The translations under genes were made by a program, and so were the position numbers. Under the pieces are notes generated by a model that saw only the letters and a list, made by a program, of their open reading frames with translations, did no database searches and was not told the origin of the DNA. A DNA stretch of 64,000 nt from Macrocystis pyrifera (Eukaryota; Sar; Phaeophyceae; Laminariales; Laminariaceae). Positions 33,161-42,662 of this stretch are shown here, piece after piece. The first letter of the stretch is position 1; the number at the start of each line of letters is the position of its first letter. The stretch is taken from the NCBI GenBank assembly GCA_031763025.1, contig JASSKH010000017.1:8472254-8536253 (forward strand), read 5' to 3'.

Positions 33161-33280
33161 ATATCATGCTTCGACTTCTGCATGATAATGACCTGTTGGG
33201 CGGGCAAGCGACTGCACCTGAAACGAAAACATTGGGAACAAGTAATTGAAAGAGAAGAGCGGAGGGGGGAGGGGGGGGGG

Positions 33281-33637
33281 GTACTCATTGTCATACATGG
33301 CCGTAGTCGTACGACCATATACCCTCGCATCCCTACAATGCCGGGACGGAGCGCGTCGGGTTTTCACCTACCAGGCAGACATTGCTTGCACTAAGCGCCG
33401 TGAGGTGTTGGGCAAGTCGCATGAAGGGTGAGCTGCATCCTACTAAGAACCGCTTTAGAGGCGGATTTTCTTGCATATGGATGACAGCATCAATAAATTG
33501 ATATAATTTCTGGTGTGGCCACTTCCAGAGACAGCAATGGGTTTACTATGTAACTGCCTCGTGGGTGCCTCACCATATACTCACTGCGTGATACGATCAA
33601 CTCCCTTGTGCGGAGTAAAGGTTCTCCGCACAAAAAT

Positions 33638-33639
<2 letters not shown>
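33281..33639 (+). mobile_element. Dispersed element A, truncated, ends in 42 G
   Basis: Forward copy with the fixed end (GTACTCATTGTCATACATGG) directly after a G run. It contains the family hairpin, TTGTGCGGAG at 33606-33615 pairing with CTCCGCACAA at 33624-33633. It stops just past the hairpin and runs straight into 42 G (33640-33681). Confidence 0.9.

Positions 33640-33681
<42 letters not shown>
33640..33681 (+). repeat. Poly-G tract, 42 bases
   Basis: Uninterrupted run of 42 G, followed by GTGCAATTCTGCGTGCGCTC, a sequence that recurs at 38284 beside a short G run. Confidence 0.9.
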
Positions 33682-33682
<1 letters not shown>

Positions 33683-33999
33683 GCAATTCTGCGTGCGCTC
33701 TATATCCCTATTCTATCTTTACTACATGCTGGTGACCTGTCTGTATTGTCAAGATCTCGATATCCAGAGCGTTCCAGCCACGCCTTGCCTCATGGGATGA
33801 TATACTGAGTGCTGGGTGACACAAACCAGCGGAACACCGGGTCACATGCCGCGCCGAGTCGAGGGCGTCTCGCATTTCCCTGTGTGCCACGAAGCCTAGA
33901 GTGCGAGAGAAGTAAATACTTCCGGAAAAAAGTCAATTCGGTACAAAGTAATTATCACTGCTGACAAAAATCTACAAGGGTGCAAGGGTAGGTTGGGTA

Positions 34000-34460
34000 G
34001 AGTATACCGGCACCCGGGGTATTTTGGTGGTCGTACCGAACTTACCGAAGTGTCGGGTACCGGTATTGAAGTCGTACCGCACTTACCGAAGTGTCGGGTA
34101 CCGGTATCGAGCCCGTGTTGAACAAATATCCATACCCCCGGCATTGTTGTCAAAGGGATACCGGTGCCCGGGGTATATTTCGGGTGGTCGTACCGAACTT
34201 ACCTATAAGTGTAGGGTACCGGTGTCGACGTCTTACCGAACATACGAAAGTGTCGAGTACAGCTAACGATTCTATACCGAACTTACCGGAGTCGGGTACT
34301 GATATCGAGTTCGTACCGAACCTTACCGAAGTGCCGGGTACCGGTATCGAGGCTGTACCGAACTAAATAAAGTGTCAGGGACTGGGTTCGAGGCCGTACC
34401 GAACCTTACTGAAGTGTCGGGCGCCGGTATCGAGGCCCTACGGAACATAGTATACCGGTA
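34000..34460 (+). repeat. Satellite array based on GGTACCGGTA
   Basis: About nine degenerate units of roughly 45 bp, each with a form of GTACCGAACTTACCGAAGTG and TCGGGTACCGGTATCGAG. Unit length and sequence vary. Inverted relatives lie at 21680-21930 and 35020-35260. Confidence 0.8.
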
Positions 34461-34655
34461 GAGCTGCCGAGGCAGAAGTACTTGCAGCGCTCGCCTGTCT
34501 CTTATGTCGGTCCGAGACTTCCTGGACAGCACATGAACGAGTCCTCACGGGCGCCCTCGTTTCGAAGCCCATTCGGCCACCCCGTAATCGTCGACGGCTT
34601 TGGTGTTGTCCTCCGGCACGTCGTAAACCTCCCCCGAGACCTATTGAAAAAAAAA

Positions 34656-35630
34656 GCCGGAGCGATTGCGGGCATTCGTCTACCCGACACCACTATTAAT
34701 AGCGCACTTGTTGCACCGGGGCTACCAAGCTATCCACCGCGGGCGAGCCTGTTGGTGGTGACCCATGAATATGATCCTTAATATTATTAGGGTGGTCTCC
34801 CCTGCTGGTTGCGGTCGCTCATGGTGGCTTACCGAACAGTCTACACATACGAGAAAAGCCATTTTTTGGTCTAAAGCGGGCGCGTGCGGAGCACAAGATG
34901 TTGCACTGAATGTTCGCTGTGGGGGGGGGGGTGAGGGGGCTAACCTACCCCGCCTCAAGTCCGTGCGATGACGTCAGGGGGCTTTCAGTGTTGTCGGTAT
35001 CGCATGACTGAACACCTATACCCCTGGGTACCGGCATCCTCACGCCTCTCGACCGCAATGCCGGGGGGTATGCGTATTTGTTCGGTACGGCTTCGATACG
35101 GGTACCCCTCACTTCGGCAGGTACGGGACAAGCCTATTTTACCGGTACCCGACACTTCGGTAAGTTCGGTACTCCCACCCGCATATACCTTGAATACCCT
35201 CGACCACAGTATCAGACGTACGGGTAACTGGTTCGGTACAGTCCCGATACCGGGGTTGTCGGTATATGGTGCTGTGCTATCGACACACTGTACTCTGACG
35301 TCATCACACGGACTTTAGGCGGGGTGGGTTGGCACCCCCGCCCCCCCACAACAAACAAGCAACGCACAATTGCGGTCTACACGCGCCTGCTTTAGACAAA
35401 AAAAAAAAAGGATACTCGTCCAATGTAGAGTGTATGGTAAATCATGAGCGACATCGGCAGCAGGGGGAGACCACCCGGACAACAAATCACAATCGTCGTC
35501 ATGGGTCTCCAACAGGCTCGCCCGGGGCGGATAGCTCCACAGCCCCGGTACAACAAACGCACTAGCCAGCGAAGGGTCCGTGGTGTCCGACAGACGCGCG
35601 TGCCCGCAGTCACCCCGGCTGTTCTTCAAA
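34656..35630. repeat. Large inverted repeat with 320-bp arms
   Basis: The arm 34656-34976 aligns with the reverse complement of 35295-35630 with many differences. Each arm encodes a related frame pointing inward from its outer end: AIAGIRLPDTTINSALVAPG and SYPPRASLL on the plus strand in the left arm, and RLSDTTDPSLASAFVVPGL and SYPPRASLL on the minus strand in the right arm. TGACGTCA, a perfect palindrome, sits at the inner edge of both arms (near 34969 and 35296). The spacer holds GGTACC satellite. The protein is not recognised. Confidence 0.75.
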
Positions 35631-35912
35631 AGGTATCGGGGAAAGAGGAGGAGACAATATTTTGTTTGCGGGGATCTTACGTCGAAAACCTATTAATAGC
35701 ACCTGTAAAATAGTTTCAGCAGCGGCCGAAGCCGGAAGGAAGGAGGGGGGCGAGAGGGGTTAAGCTCAGGGGGGGGGGGGGGGGGGACTTCAACGAATCC
35801 ACTCTCTAAAAAATGACGCGAACGTATCACCCGCTCGCCGCAGTACTCTTTTCATTTTTTATATTTTTGCCCATCCCTATATTGTCTTCGCCCTTCTTTT
35901 CCCTCCCTGCTG

Positions 35913-36016
35913 TTACGGGGGACCCTAGTAAATAGGACCTACGGTACACACAAAAAAAATGTATATTTACCTATTTTTACTAACAATATTTGGTCCTATT
36001 TACTATGGGCCCCCGC
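35913..36016. mobile_element. Palindromic MITE, copy M3
   Basis: Same family as 21077-21181: starts TTACGGGGGACCCTAGTAAA and ends TTTACTATGGGCCCCCGC. Confidence 0.85.
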
Positions 36017-36204
36017 AAAAAAATCGTAACTCAGATCCGGGGTCACATGGTTCTTCCCACTGCGGTACGTGCCTTGCAATTTTATCACAAGAAGGGTCCG
36101 GTACTTTTTTTTTTTTCTCCCCTGGTCGATTCGCGTCGAATTGTGCCTTACATAGCCAACCTACAACAGGCGCTCTCGAAAAGTTGGCGTCAATAGAGGG
36201 GAAA

Positions 36205-36400
36205 AAAAAAAAGTCCGTAAGGAGACTCGAACCCTCGACCTCCATCCTCGTATTACGGGGGACCATAGTAAATAGGACCTATGGCACACAAAAACCTATA
36301 TAGTTGCCTATTTTTACTGACAATATTTGGTCCTATTTACTATAGGCCCCCGTAAATAGTATTCGAGGTTAACCGCTAGACCACCGCGGGGCGACCGCCT
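36205..36400 (-). other. tRNA-like sequence split by a MITE
   Basis: On the minus strand GCGGTGGTCTAGCGGTTA resembles a tRNA D-arm/A box, and GGGTTCGAGTCTCC a T-arm/B box followed by a run of 10-11 T. The MITE at 36253-36355 lies between them; without it CCTCG and CGAGG would face each other like an anticodon stem. The acceptor ends do not pair, so this is a damaged tRNA, a tRNA-derived repeat or coincidence. Confidence 0.3.
36253..36355. mobile_element. Palindromic MITE, copy M4
   Basis: Same family: TTACGGGGGACCATAGTAAA at one end and TTTACTATAGGCCCCCGTAA at the other. Inserted within a tRNA-like sequence. Confidence 0.88.
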
Positions 36401-36429
36401 ACTCAAGGGTGTCACAACTAACACGGAGA

Positions 36430-37145
36430 TCACGCGCTCGCCACTGCATAAAACAAAGAGAGGAAGACGCGATCTCTCGAAGGTACGCCCACCCGCATCG
36501 CACTATTCATACCGCTTTCGTGCAGGACGTGGGTGTACGGTGTCCACCAAAAAAGCAACGCTAAACCGTGAGCGCGGATCGTGCTCTTCTTCCACCCCAA
36601 ATGCGTCGGAAACGTGAAGCAAACGACCACGCGTAGATTAACATGATTCAGCACGAACACAGCAGCAGGGGCGGCGGCTGAAAACCAAGGAGAAACGTTG
36701 CGTACAACACCGTGTACCTTGTCAAAAGATTCGAGGTCAGGCGTGACGACGCAAGCCGCGGTCTCCCGGTATACCGCCCTAGCAGCGATCTCCGGCGACG
36801 ATGAAAAGCGTGTTATCTCGGCCAACGCGGGGTTCAAACCTCGCGGTCATCGTTGTCGTCGGCAGGCCGCTCGGCGGCAGAGGAAATTTCCGCCAAGAGA
36901 GATAGGACCCATGGTCCCACCGAGGGAGAGGTACCCCCTCTCCTTGACGCCCGGGTCGTCCCTCGGTTGTCACGTTTGCTCTTCTCCAACACTTGCTTGG
37001 CGGTGGTCGCGTCGCCGATTGCGACGTCGGCGGTTGCGACGTCGGCGGTCGCTACCGGCATGGGCGTGATCCCCCGATGGCTTACTTCGAGGCCCACAAA
37101 GCCAAGCTCTACAATGGTGTAGCACAGCACCATCCAGCCCCGCAT
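36430..37145 (-). pseudogene. Degenerate paralogue of the coiled-coil/Ala-Pro gene tail
   Basis: The minus-strand frame at 36430-36837 contains YRETAACVVTPDLESF, aligning with KTTTCVVTPGLASL near the C-terminus of the gene at 16072-20492; the nucleotide match extends over about 100 bp. Further upstream on this strand PVATADVATADVAIGDATT recalls the Ala/Pro/Thr region. Frames change between the two parts, so the gene is broken or has unseen introns. A plus-strand frame (GVTTQAAVS) is open over the same bases. Confidence 0.4.
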
Positions 37146-37576
37146 TACATTCTGTTTTTGTGGTCCATCTGTCTACACGATATCGGTACTGCTGCATTTC
37201 TGCTAAACAAGTTCTCTCGTATATTCGTAAGCGCACGCAGAATTGCAGCCGCCCCCCCCCCCCCCCCTCGCTTTTTCTCTACAGCAGTAGTATCATGTTT
37301 TGTTTTGTTTCGTTTTGGGCACGTGTGGGCTCCCGCGCCCGACAGGCCGAGACGGAACCGGACAAGAAATAGAACATGTCGCCCCTTGCAAACCCGCCGC
37401 CATGCACCTCAAGGCAAATATGTCAGGAGACATGTCAAGCAAGGCAAAACGTGCGCTGTCACGGGTTTAGGGCCGGTTGCTCCACACTACAACCTAGTAG
37501 TTAGGTGCCGGTCAAGGCATGCCAGTCAAGGCAAAGTTGTTGCCTGTCAAAGGGGCCAATGAAAGTGCTGTCTCCT

Positions 37577-38183
37577 GACATGCGTGCCTCAAGGCCGACA
37601 AAGCCAAGCTCGCTGAGGCAAACGCAAACCTCGAGGTGAAGGAGCTCGTTGTTGAGGGGCGGGTACAGGGTCCTGGAGAAATCGGTGGCGCCTGGCGTCG
37701 GGTACTGCCGAGCGCAAAACCGGCGGGGCCTGAGCCCATTGAAATCCCCGAGAGGAACCATCATCAGACCAGAGACCAGCGGCAACATGGTACCCAACAG
37801 CAACAGGACTGCCACGCCTTCTGTGGCGCCCTCTGCCTCGACTATCCTCGCTTCGAGCGCCTCCGCAGCCGAAGCTCGGCGGTGTAGTCAATCGAAGCGA
37901 GGACAATCAAGGCGGACGACACCGCCAAAGGGGCGGCAGTCCTCGTGTTGTTGCAAAACAATGTTGCCGCCGGTCCGGTCTCGTGATGATTGGGATGGGG
38001 ATTGGGATGGGTCCAAGACCTGGCGGTTTACGTTCGGCGATACCAGACGCCAGACGCCACTGCGTTCTCTCGCCGGGTCTCTTTTCCACACCTCGAGCAG
38101 GAAAAGCTGCCTCGCCTCGCCTCGATTTTTTTTTGTCGCGTTTGACGCAGCGAGCTTGGCTTTGTCGGCCTCGAGGCGCATGG
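37577..38183. repeat. Inverted repeat of a coiled-coil paralogue fragment
   Basis: The arm 37577-37855 aligns with the reverse complement of 37893-38183 around a 37-bp spacer. The left arm reads LKADKAKLAEANANLEVKEL on the plus strand and the right arm LEADKAKLAASNATKK on the minus strand. Both match the coiled-coil start of exon 3 at 18075 (LAADKTSLVATNQTLQ). A Ser/Thr/Pro stretch (TATPSVAPSASTILASSAS) follows in another frame of the left arm, as in the parent gene. These are diverged, frame-shifted gene fragments arranged head to head. Confidence 0.65.
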
Positions 38184-38718
38184 CGGATGTCGTAGGGCGC
38201 TAGTTATCTTGTTCCTTTCCACTTCGATATCGGCATGCCGGGTGCACAAAAAAAACGACCCAAACACAAATCACAGAGTTCGGGGTGCAATTCTGCGTGC
38301 GCTCTACCTAAAAAAAGTAACTGGAACGCAGTACACTATTATGGTCTACCGTAGAGGGAAGATCAACAAAACAGAATGGAATCGGGAGGGTTGGATGGTG
38401 TCATGATACAGTTTTAATTTCTACCTGGTGGTCACCATTCGCAGTATACCACAGCAGTATCGCCGCCCACCTGTTGGCTGAAGACCGGGACAATATAAAC
38501 TTCAAGAAAGAAAGGTCCGTATCAAGAAAGCTCAAGCAAAGAAAGGTTCGTATCAAGAAAGAGGGTCTTCGTCTCTTGCAACGGTTTTTCGGTGGCGGAA
38601 AGGTCGAGAAGAACAGTACGAATCGGGGATAGAATCAAAGTTTGTTCAAGAAAGTATATGCTAGTCGACGAAAGCACTTGTTGATGAAAAAATAATGAAG
38701 TACCCCGGGGGGGGGGGG

Positions 38719-38849
38719 TGCGTACTCATTTGTTGCTTGCCTCGTCATTTGACTATTGACCACGCATCCCTTTCGAGACTGAGCACCGTTCCTACTCCTA
38801 ATAGAGGCACCTCCAACATTTGGGCGCTCATCACATATATTACATAGGC
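38719..38849 (+). mobile_element. Dispersed element B
   Basis: Forward copy starting TGCGTACTCATTTGTTGCTT right after a G run, matching 947-1083 in reverse. It ends at TATTACATAGG, a few bases before an element A copy begins. Confidence 0.7.
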
Positions 38850-38856
38850 GTGGGGG

Positions 38857-39089
38857 TGTACTCATTATCATGCATGGCCGTAGTCGTATGACCATAGACC
38901 CTCGCATCCCTACAATGCCGGGACGGAGCACGTCGGGTTTTCACCGACCAGGCAGACATTGCTTGCACCAAGAGCGAAGCGCCGTGAGGTGTTGGGTGAG
39001 TCGTATGAAGGGTGAGCTGCATCCTACTAAGAACCGCTTCTGAGGCGGATTTTCTTGCATATGGATGACAGCGTCAATTAATTGATATA
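38857..39089 (+). mobile_element. Dispersed element A, truncated, ends in 33 G
   Basis: Forward copy from TGTACTCATTATCATGCATG to CAATTAATTGATATA, then directly into 33 G (39090-39122). The truncation point differs from those at 33639 and 57049. Confidence 0.9.

Positions 39090-39122
<33 letters not shown>
39090..39122 (+). repeat. Poly-G tract, 33 bases
   Basis: Uninterrupted run between a truncated element A and a second, more diverged element A fragment. Confidence 0.9.
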
Positions 39123-39123
<1 letters not shown>

Positions 39124-39207
39124 ATAATCATGTCATGCATGGCCGTGGTCACAATCGTAGATCCTCGCATCCATACAACGCCGGGACGGAGCACGTCCGG
39201 TTTTTTG
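39123..39207 (+). mobile_element. Dispersed element A, short diverged fragment
   Basis: Begins TATAATCATGTCATGCATGG after the 33-G run and follows the family to GAGCACGTCCGGTTTT, where it stops near a GTGGGTGGGG stretch. Confidence 0.75.
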
Positions 39208-40034
39208 TGGGTGGGGACGATCACAAAACGCTGTTATTGTTAATAGTCGTGACCACGGCTTTCGTTCATAGTGCCGCCAAGCGTTAAAAAAAAAAAAAAA
39301 CTTGAAAAATAAATCCTGGGACCGGCGCAAAATGAATGTCACAACATAGAAGAAATGAGCCCTTTAGACCTGCGATACCGCCGTGTATATAGTCTAGACT
39401 ACCTCGTAGCACCGCCGTAAAGCTTCTCTGGTGCGCAACACGAAAAAAAAAAAAAGAAAACGGTTTCAATGCCAGGCATCGTGTTAGGTACTATTAATAG
39501 GCATCAAATAAACCAGCGTGCCAGGTGCCTAACTTTTTATTTTCCCATCTTAGGCACCGGGTATTTTCTTACCTACAGTACAGTCTGTAGAACGCCGCTG
39601 TATGGTGCGTAGAACAAGAAGAAGAAAAAAAAAAAACGCATTCTAGGTACTGGTATGAGGTGTGAGACCTAAAACCTCAAGCCATGTGACTGCCGCCGTG
39701 TGTCACCGCCGTGTTGAATGGTCGGGGGGCGCACGCAGGCGCAAGGCTGCACGAACTTCTTCAGCTGCAGCCGGAACGAGGGATCGGACGTCGTCCAGGC
39801 TGAGCTGCTGTAGACTGGACCGGACTGCGTCAGAGTCCGCACAGCAGTACAGTACCAACATATTTCACGGCCGGGCGCATGCGCCATTTTTATATTGTAT
39901 CTGTATTGCACGAAGAAGTACGGTAACAAGGCACATCAGCTCTGCAAAAGGAGATGGCTTTTTTACATGCTCGTGTTTCGATTGACAGCAACTTCTTCAC
40001 TCGAAACGGCTTCGGCTGTTGCTTCGCGTTCCGC

Positions 40035-40316
40035 CTACCCGCGTTCGTCACCGCTCCGACGACGATGACGACGACGGCGACGGAAAACAAGACGAAAGCA
40101 AGACGAAAACGGAACGAGAAACGCTAAATTGAGGTATCGCGCTCTCCATCCCCCCACCTTTTCCCTTCTGTTGACTCTCCACCCGAACGTATCTGCCGAG
40201 GGGAGGCGCTCCGCGGACGACAGCAGCTCCTTGGCCATGTACAAGATGCCCTCCTGCCCGTCACCGACGCCGTCCACGCCTTCGCCGTAACCCGTCGCCA
40301 TGCCCAAGTCCGCCAT
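40035..40316 (-). CDS. Small ORF, LLSSAERLPSAD family, 93 residues
   Basis: ATG at 40316 opens MADLGMATGYGEGVDGVGDG, then ILYMAKELLSSAERLPSADT and a basic tail. It aligns with the disabled exon at 3862-4013. Over the core, most differences are synonymous, which supports the frame. In the relative a GTGAGG donor follows PSADMF; here the site reads GTGGAG, so the Arg-rich tail to 40035 may be intron read-through. A second conserved stretch (NAGRRNAKQQPKPFRVKK) lies at 39960-40050 in another frame and is probably the next exon. Confidence 0.4.
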   Translation of the reverse strand: MADLGMATGYGEGVDGVGDGQEGILYMAKELLSSAERLPSADTFGWRVNRREKVGGWRARYLNLAFLVPFSSCFRLVFRRRRRHRRRSGDERG

Positions 40317-41167
40317 TGTCAAGCGCCCACCTTAACGGGGATGTGAGTTGCGGTGTCATCTCCTGTCTCTTCTGTGATTGTCACAGGTCTGGTGACGACG
40401 TGATACCTGGTCGAGGGCACACATGGGGTTGGGGTTGCGTGGGGCAGAACAAGTGAATTGCGTGTACCACAGGTACTACTACAGCTATTAGTAGTACCGT
40501 ACAAAAAACTGCTGTCTCTGTAGTCTGTTGTCTGTACGACCAGGTATGGTGGAGCAAGATACGGGCGCCGATGGTTGATATCAAGATCGCAACAAAAAAA
40601 AAAATGTTCCCTGTTGAGCAAGAGTACAGCAGGCGGTAGGTATTCATAGTACACGCAGCACCAAGGGACCAGCAGACCAGCGGAACTCTGCCGCTGTGTG
40701 CGGTGTTTAGGCTTTGGTATACTGCTGGTAGGTTCGACAAACTGGCTTGCAAAATAGTGTACTGCTGCTGCAGTCCCACACCACTCCAGATGTGCAATGT
40801 GCAACATCAACACATCAAGTCTGCAATTACAGCTGGGCAGCTGGGATTCCAAGAGAGCTTTTCCGAACCTCAGGTCTCGTCGGCACAGAAATCTGCAAGT
40901 AATCGAACATTTTTGAATTTACAGCAGTATTGGGGGAGAACAAAGCTTCACAAGATAATAATAATCCCAATATGTGTAGCTGCAGTTGTTGCTGTCCTGA
41001 GCTACGTAGCACATGCATATCCACTGCCCTCCGCTCGTGTCGCGAGCTGGCTGTTGCAGATCGCAGGTGAACGATGTATGATGCCAGTGTATATATACAG
41101 CATACAGCACGAAAAAACAACAGCTACACCCTTGTTTAATATTTAGACATTGAGACACGGCACTAAC

Positions 41168-41270
41168 CGTGTTGATCATGAAGAGCTCCAGAGGAGAGCT
41201 CCAGAGCAGACCCGCCAGCGAACGAGGTCGGCACAAGCTCCGCCATGATGGTAGCGTAGTTGCTGCTCAT
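41168..41270 (-). pseudogene. Broken duplicate of SMIM4-like exon 1
   Basis: Reads MSSNYATIMAELVPTSFAG from ATG at 41270, matching the exon at 29956-30045. A 13-bp tandem duplication (CTCTGGAGCTCTC) shifts the frame just before the conserved MELFMINT, which is recovered in another frame ahead of a GTTAGT donor. No matching second exon was found nearby. Confidence 0.65.
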
Positions 41271-41499
41271 GGTGGTCGTCTGGACACGTGGAAGCAATTC
41301 GAAACATGTCAGCCCGGACCCACGGTCTGCTTTTTGCTTTTTTGTTTCTTGGTTTCAGTCAATGGGAATGACTAGGATTCCCATTGGTTTCAGTGGTTTT
41401 AATCCACAAGAAGAGTTTCATGTTGTTGTAAAGGCGGTAATAGGCGGGGTATCTATGGATTGTCCCCGAGGGAGACATAAATACTGGACCACCTAAGCC

Positions 41500-41544
41500 A
41501 TGGCGCAACAGCTGCAAACGGACCTTTTGAAGGCTGCCGATACC
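41500..41544 (+). CDS. First exon of a divergent gene (MAQQL family), second locus
   Basis: ATG at 41500 opens MAQQLQTDLLKAADT, followed by a canonical GTAAGT donor, 229 bp from the head-to-head SMIM4-like remnant. It corresponds to 30237-30281. Without splicing the frame stays open for 60 codons, which is an alternative. The next exon was not identified; an AG after a pyrimidine-poor stretch at 41668 is one possibility. Confidence 0.4.
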
Positions 41545-41902
41545 GTAAGTAGGTACTATGAGTGTGCGCGACTGCGCCACCGTGCTCGAAATACCTGTGA
41601 TATCGTTCCAAGAGAGAGATGCTGGGATGTTTACGTGTCACATGTTGATATTTTTCGGAAACTACAGAGCTACCGTACGTAACAACACCCATTGGGATGA
41701 ATTTCCGAGCTGGTATTGTCCATGGCAAGGGAGGCACCCACGACGAAGATGGCGGCTTTGGAAAGGTCTCGTCGTGGTCTTTCCATAGATGCATCGCTCG
41801 GCGTGTACACTCTTCCCGTCGTGGAGAAATGCAGCTTCGAAAATCGTCCGAGGGGGTGCTCTCTCGCGACTGTACCTTATGTCTACATATTAATATTGAT
41901 AT

Positions 41903-42005
41903 TTACGGGGGTCCATAGTTAACGGGACCAAATTTTGTTAGTAAAAATAGGTAAATATATAGGTTTTTATGTATACCATAGATCCTATTAACTATGTACC
42001 CCCGT
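41903..42005. mobile_element. Palindromic MITE, copy M5
   Basis: Same family: TTACGGGGGTCCATAGTTAA at one end, TTAACTATGTACCCCCGTA at the other. Confidence 0.85.
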
Positions 42006-42199
42006 ACTAGTACGATAGTACAATAGGTATCGGTTCCACCAAGCTTCTCGCTCCTTTGTCCTTTGTCGCATACCTGGTAAGCAGCACCAGCACCAGCACC
42101 AGCACCAGCAGTGACAAGGCAGTGTTATCGTGAGACGCCGCACACCGCAGGGTAGTATATACTGATGCCATACCTGTAGTCCACACTACTCTATTGTTG

Positions 42200-42662
42200 T
42201 GAAACGTTCTTGTGAACAAGTGGAAGCTGCAATATCGATGTGTGGGAGCCATCGTCGCCGCTGTTACGGGCTGGCTGGACCCTTGATTGTTCACATTAGG
42301 CCTTGGATCTTGGCGTGCGAGCACTTTGTTCTCGGCCATTGCTCGGATTCCGCCTTTGTTGCTGTTGCCGGAATGACCTCGTAGCACTCGGTGGTCTATA
42401 TACGTTGGCCGAGTATGAACGGGGCGAGTCGGCGCTCCTCCGTCGCCACTAGTCCATCGCCTTGAGAGTCGAGGTACACCCTACTAGCAGAGTTCTCCTC
42501 GACAAGGTCGAAGTTGATTTCGGGTCAGTCTTGTGGATGTCTAAAATAGCTCGATGGGCCTGCCCCTACTTGGGTTCATTCGAACGAATCAGATCACGCA
42601 TCGGACACATCAAACCACTTCACAGATCGCACAGATCAGTTTCACGGATCTGCACCATCTGA
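42200..42662. other. Possible coding region, strand unresolved
   Basis: The minus strand has protein-like frames (PEINFDLVEENSASRVYLDS, then GLVATEERRLAPFILGQRI to a stop, and RAMAENKVLARQDPRPNVNN). The plus strand has an equally convincing frame at 42462-42662 (RVEVHPTSRVLLDKVEVDFG to a stop). No splice pair decides between them. Confidence 0.3.

Noticed and set aside
42055-42115. Repeated CAGCACCAGCAC as a possible CRISPR or minisatellite array
   Set aside because: A short hexanucleotide repeat with no spacers. No CRISPR-like array exists in the window.
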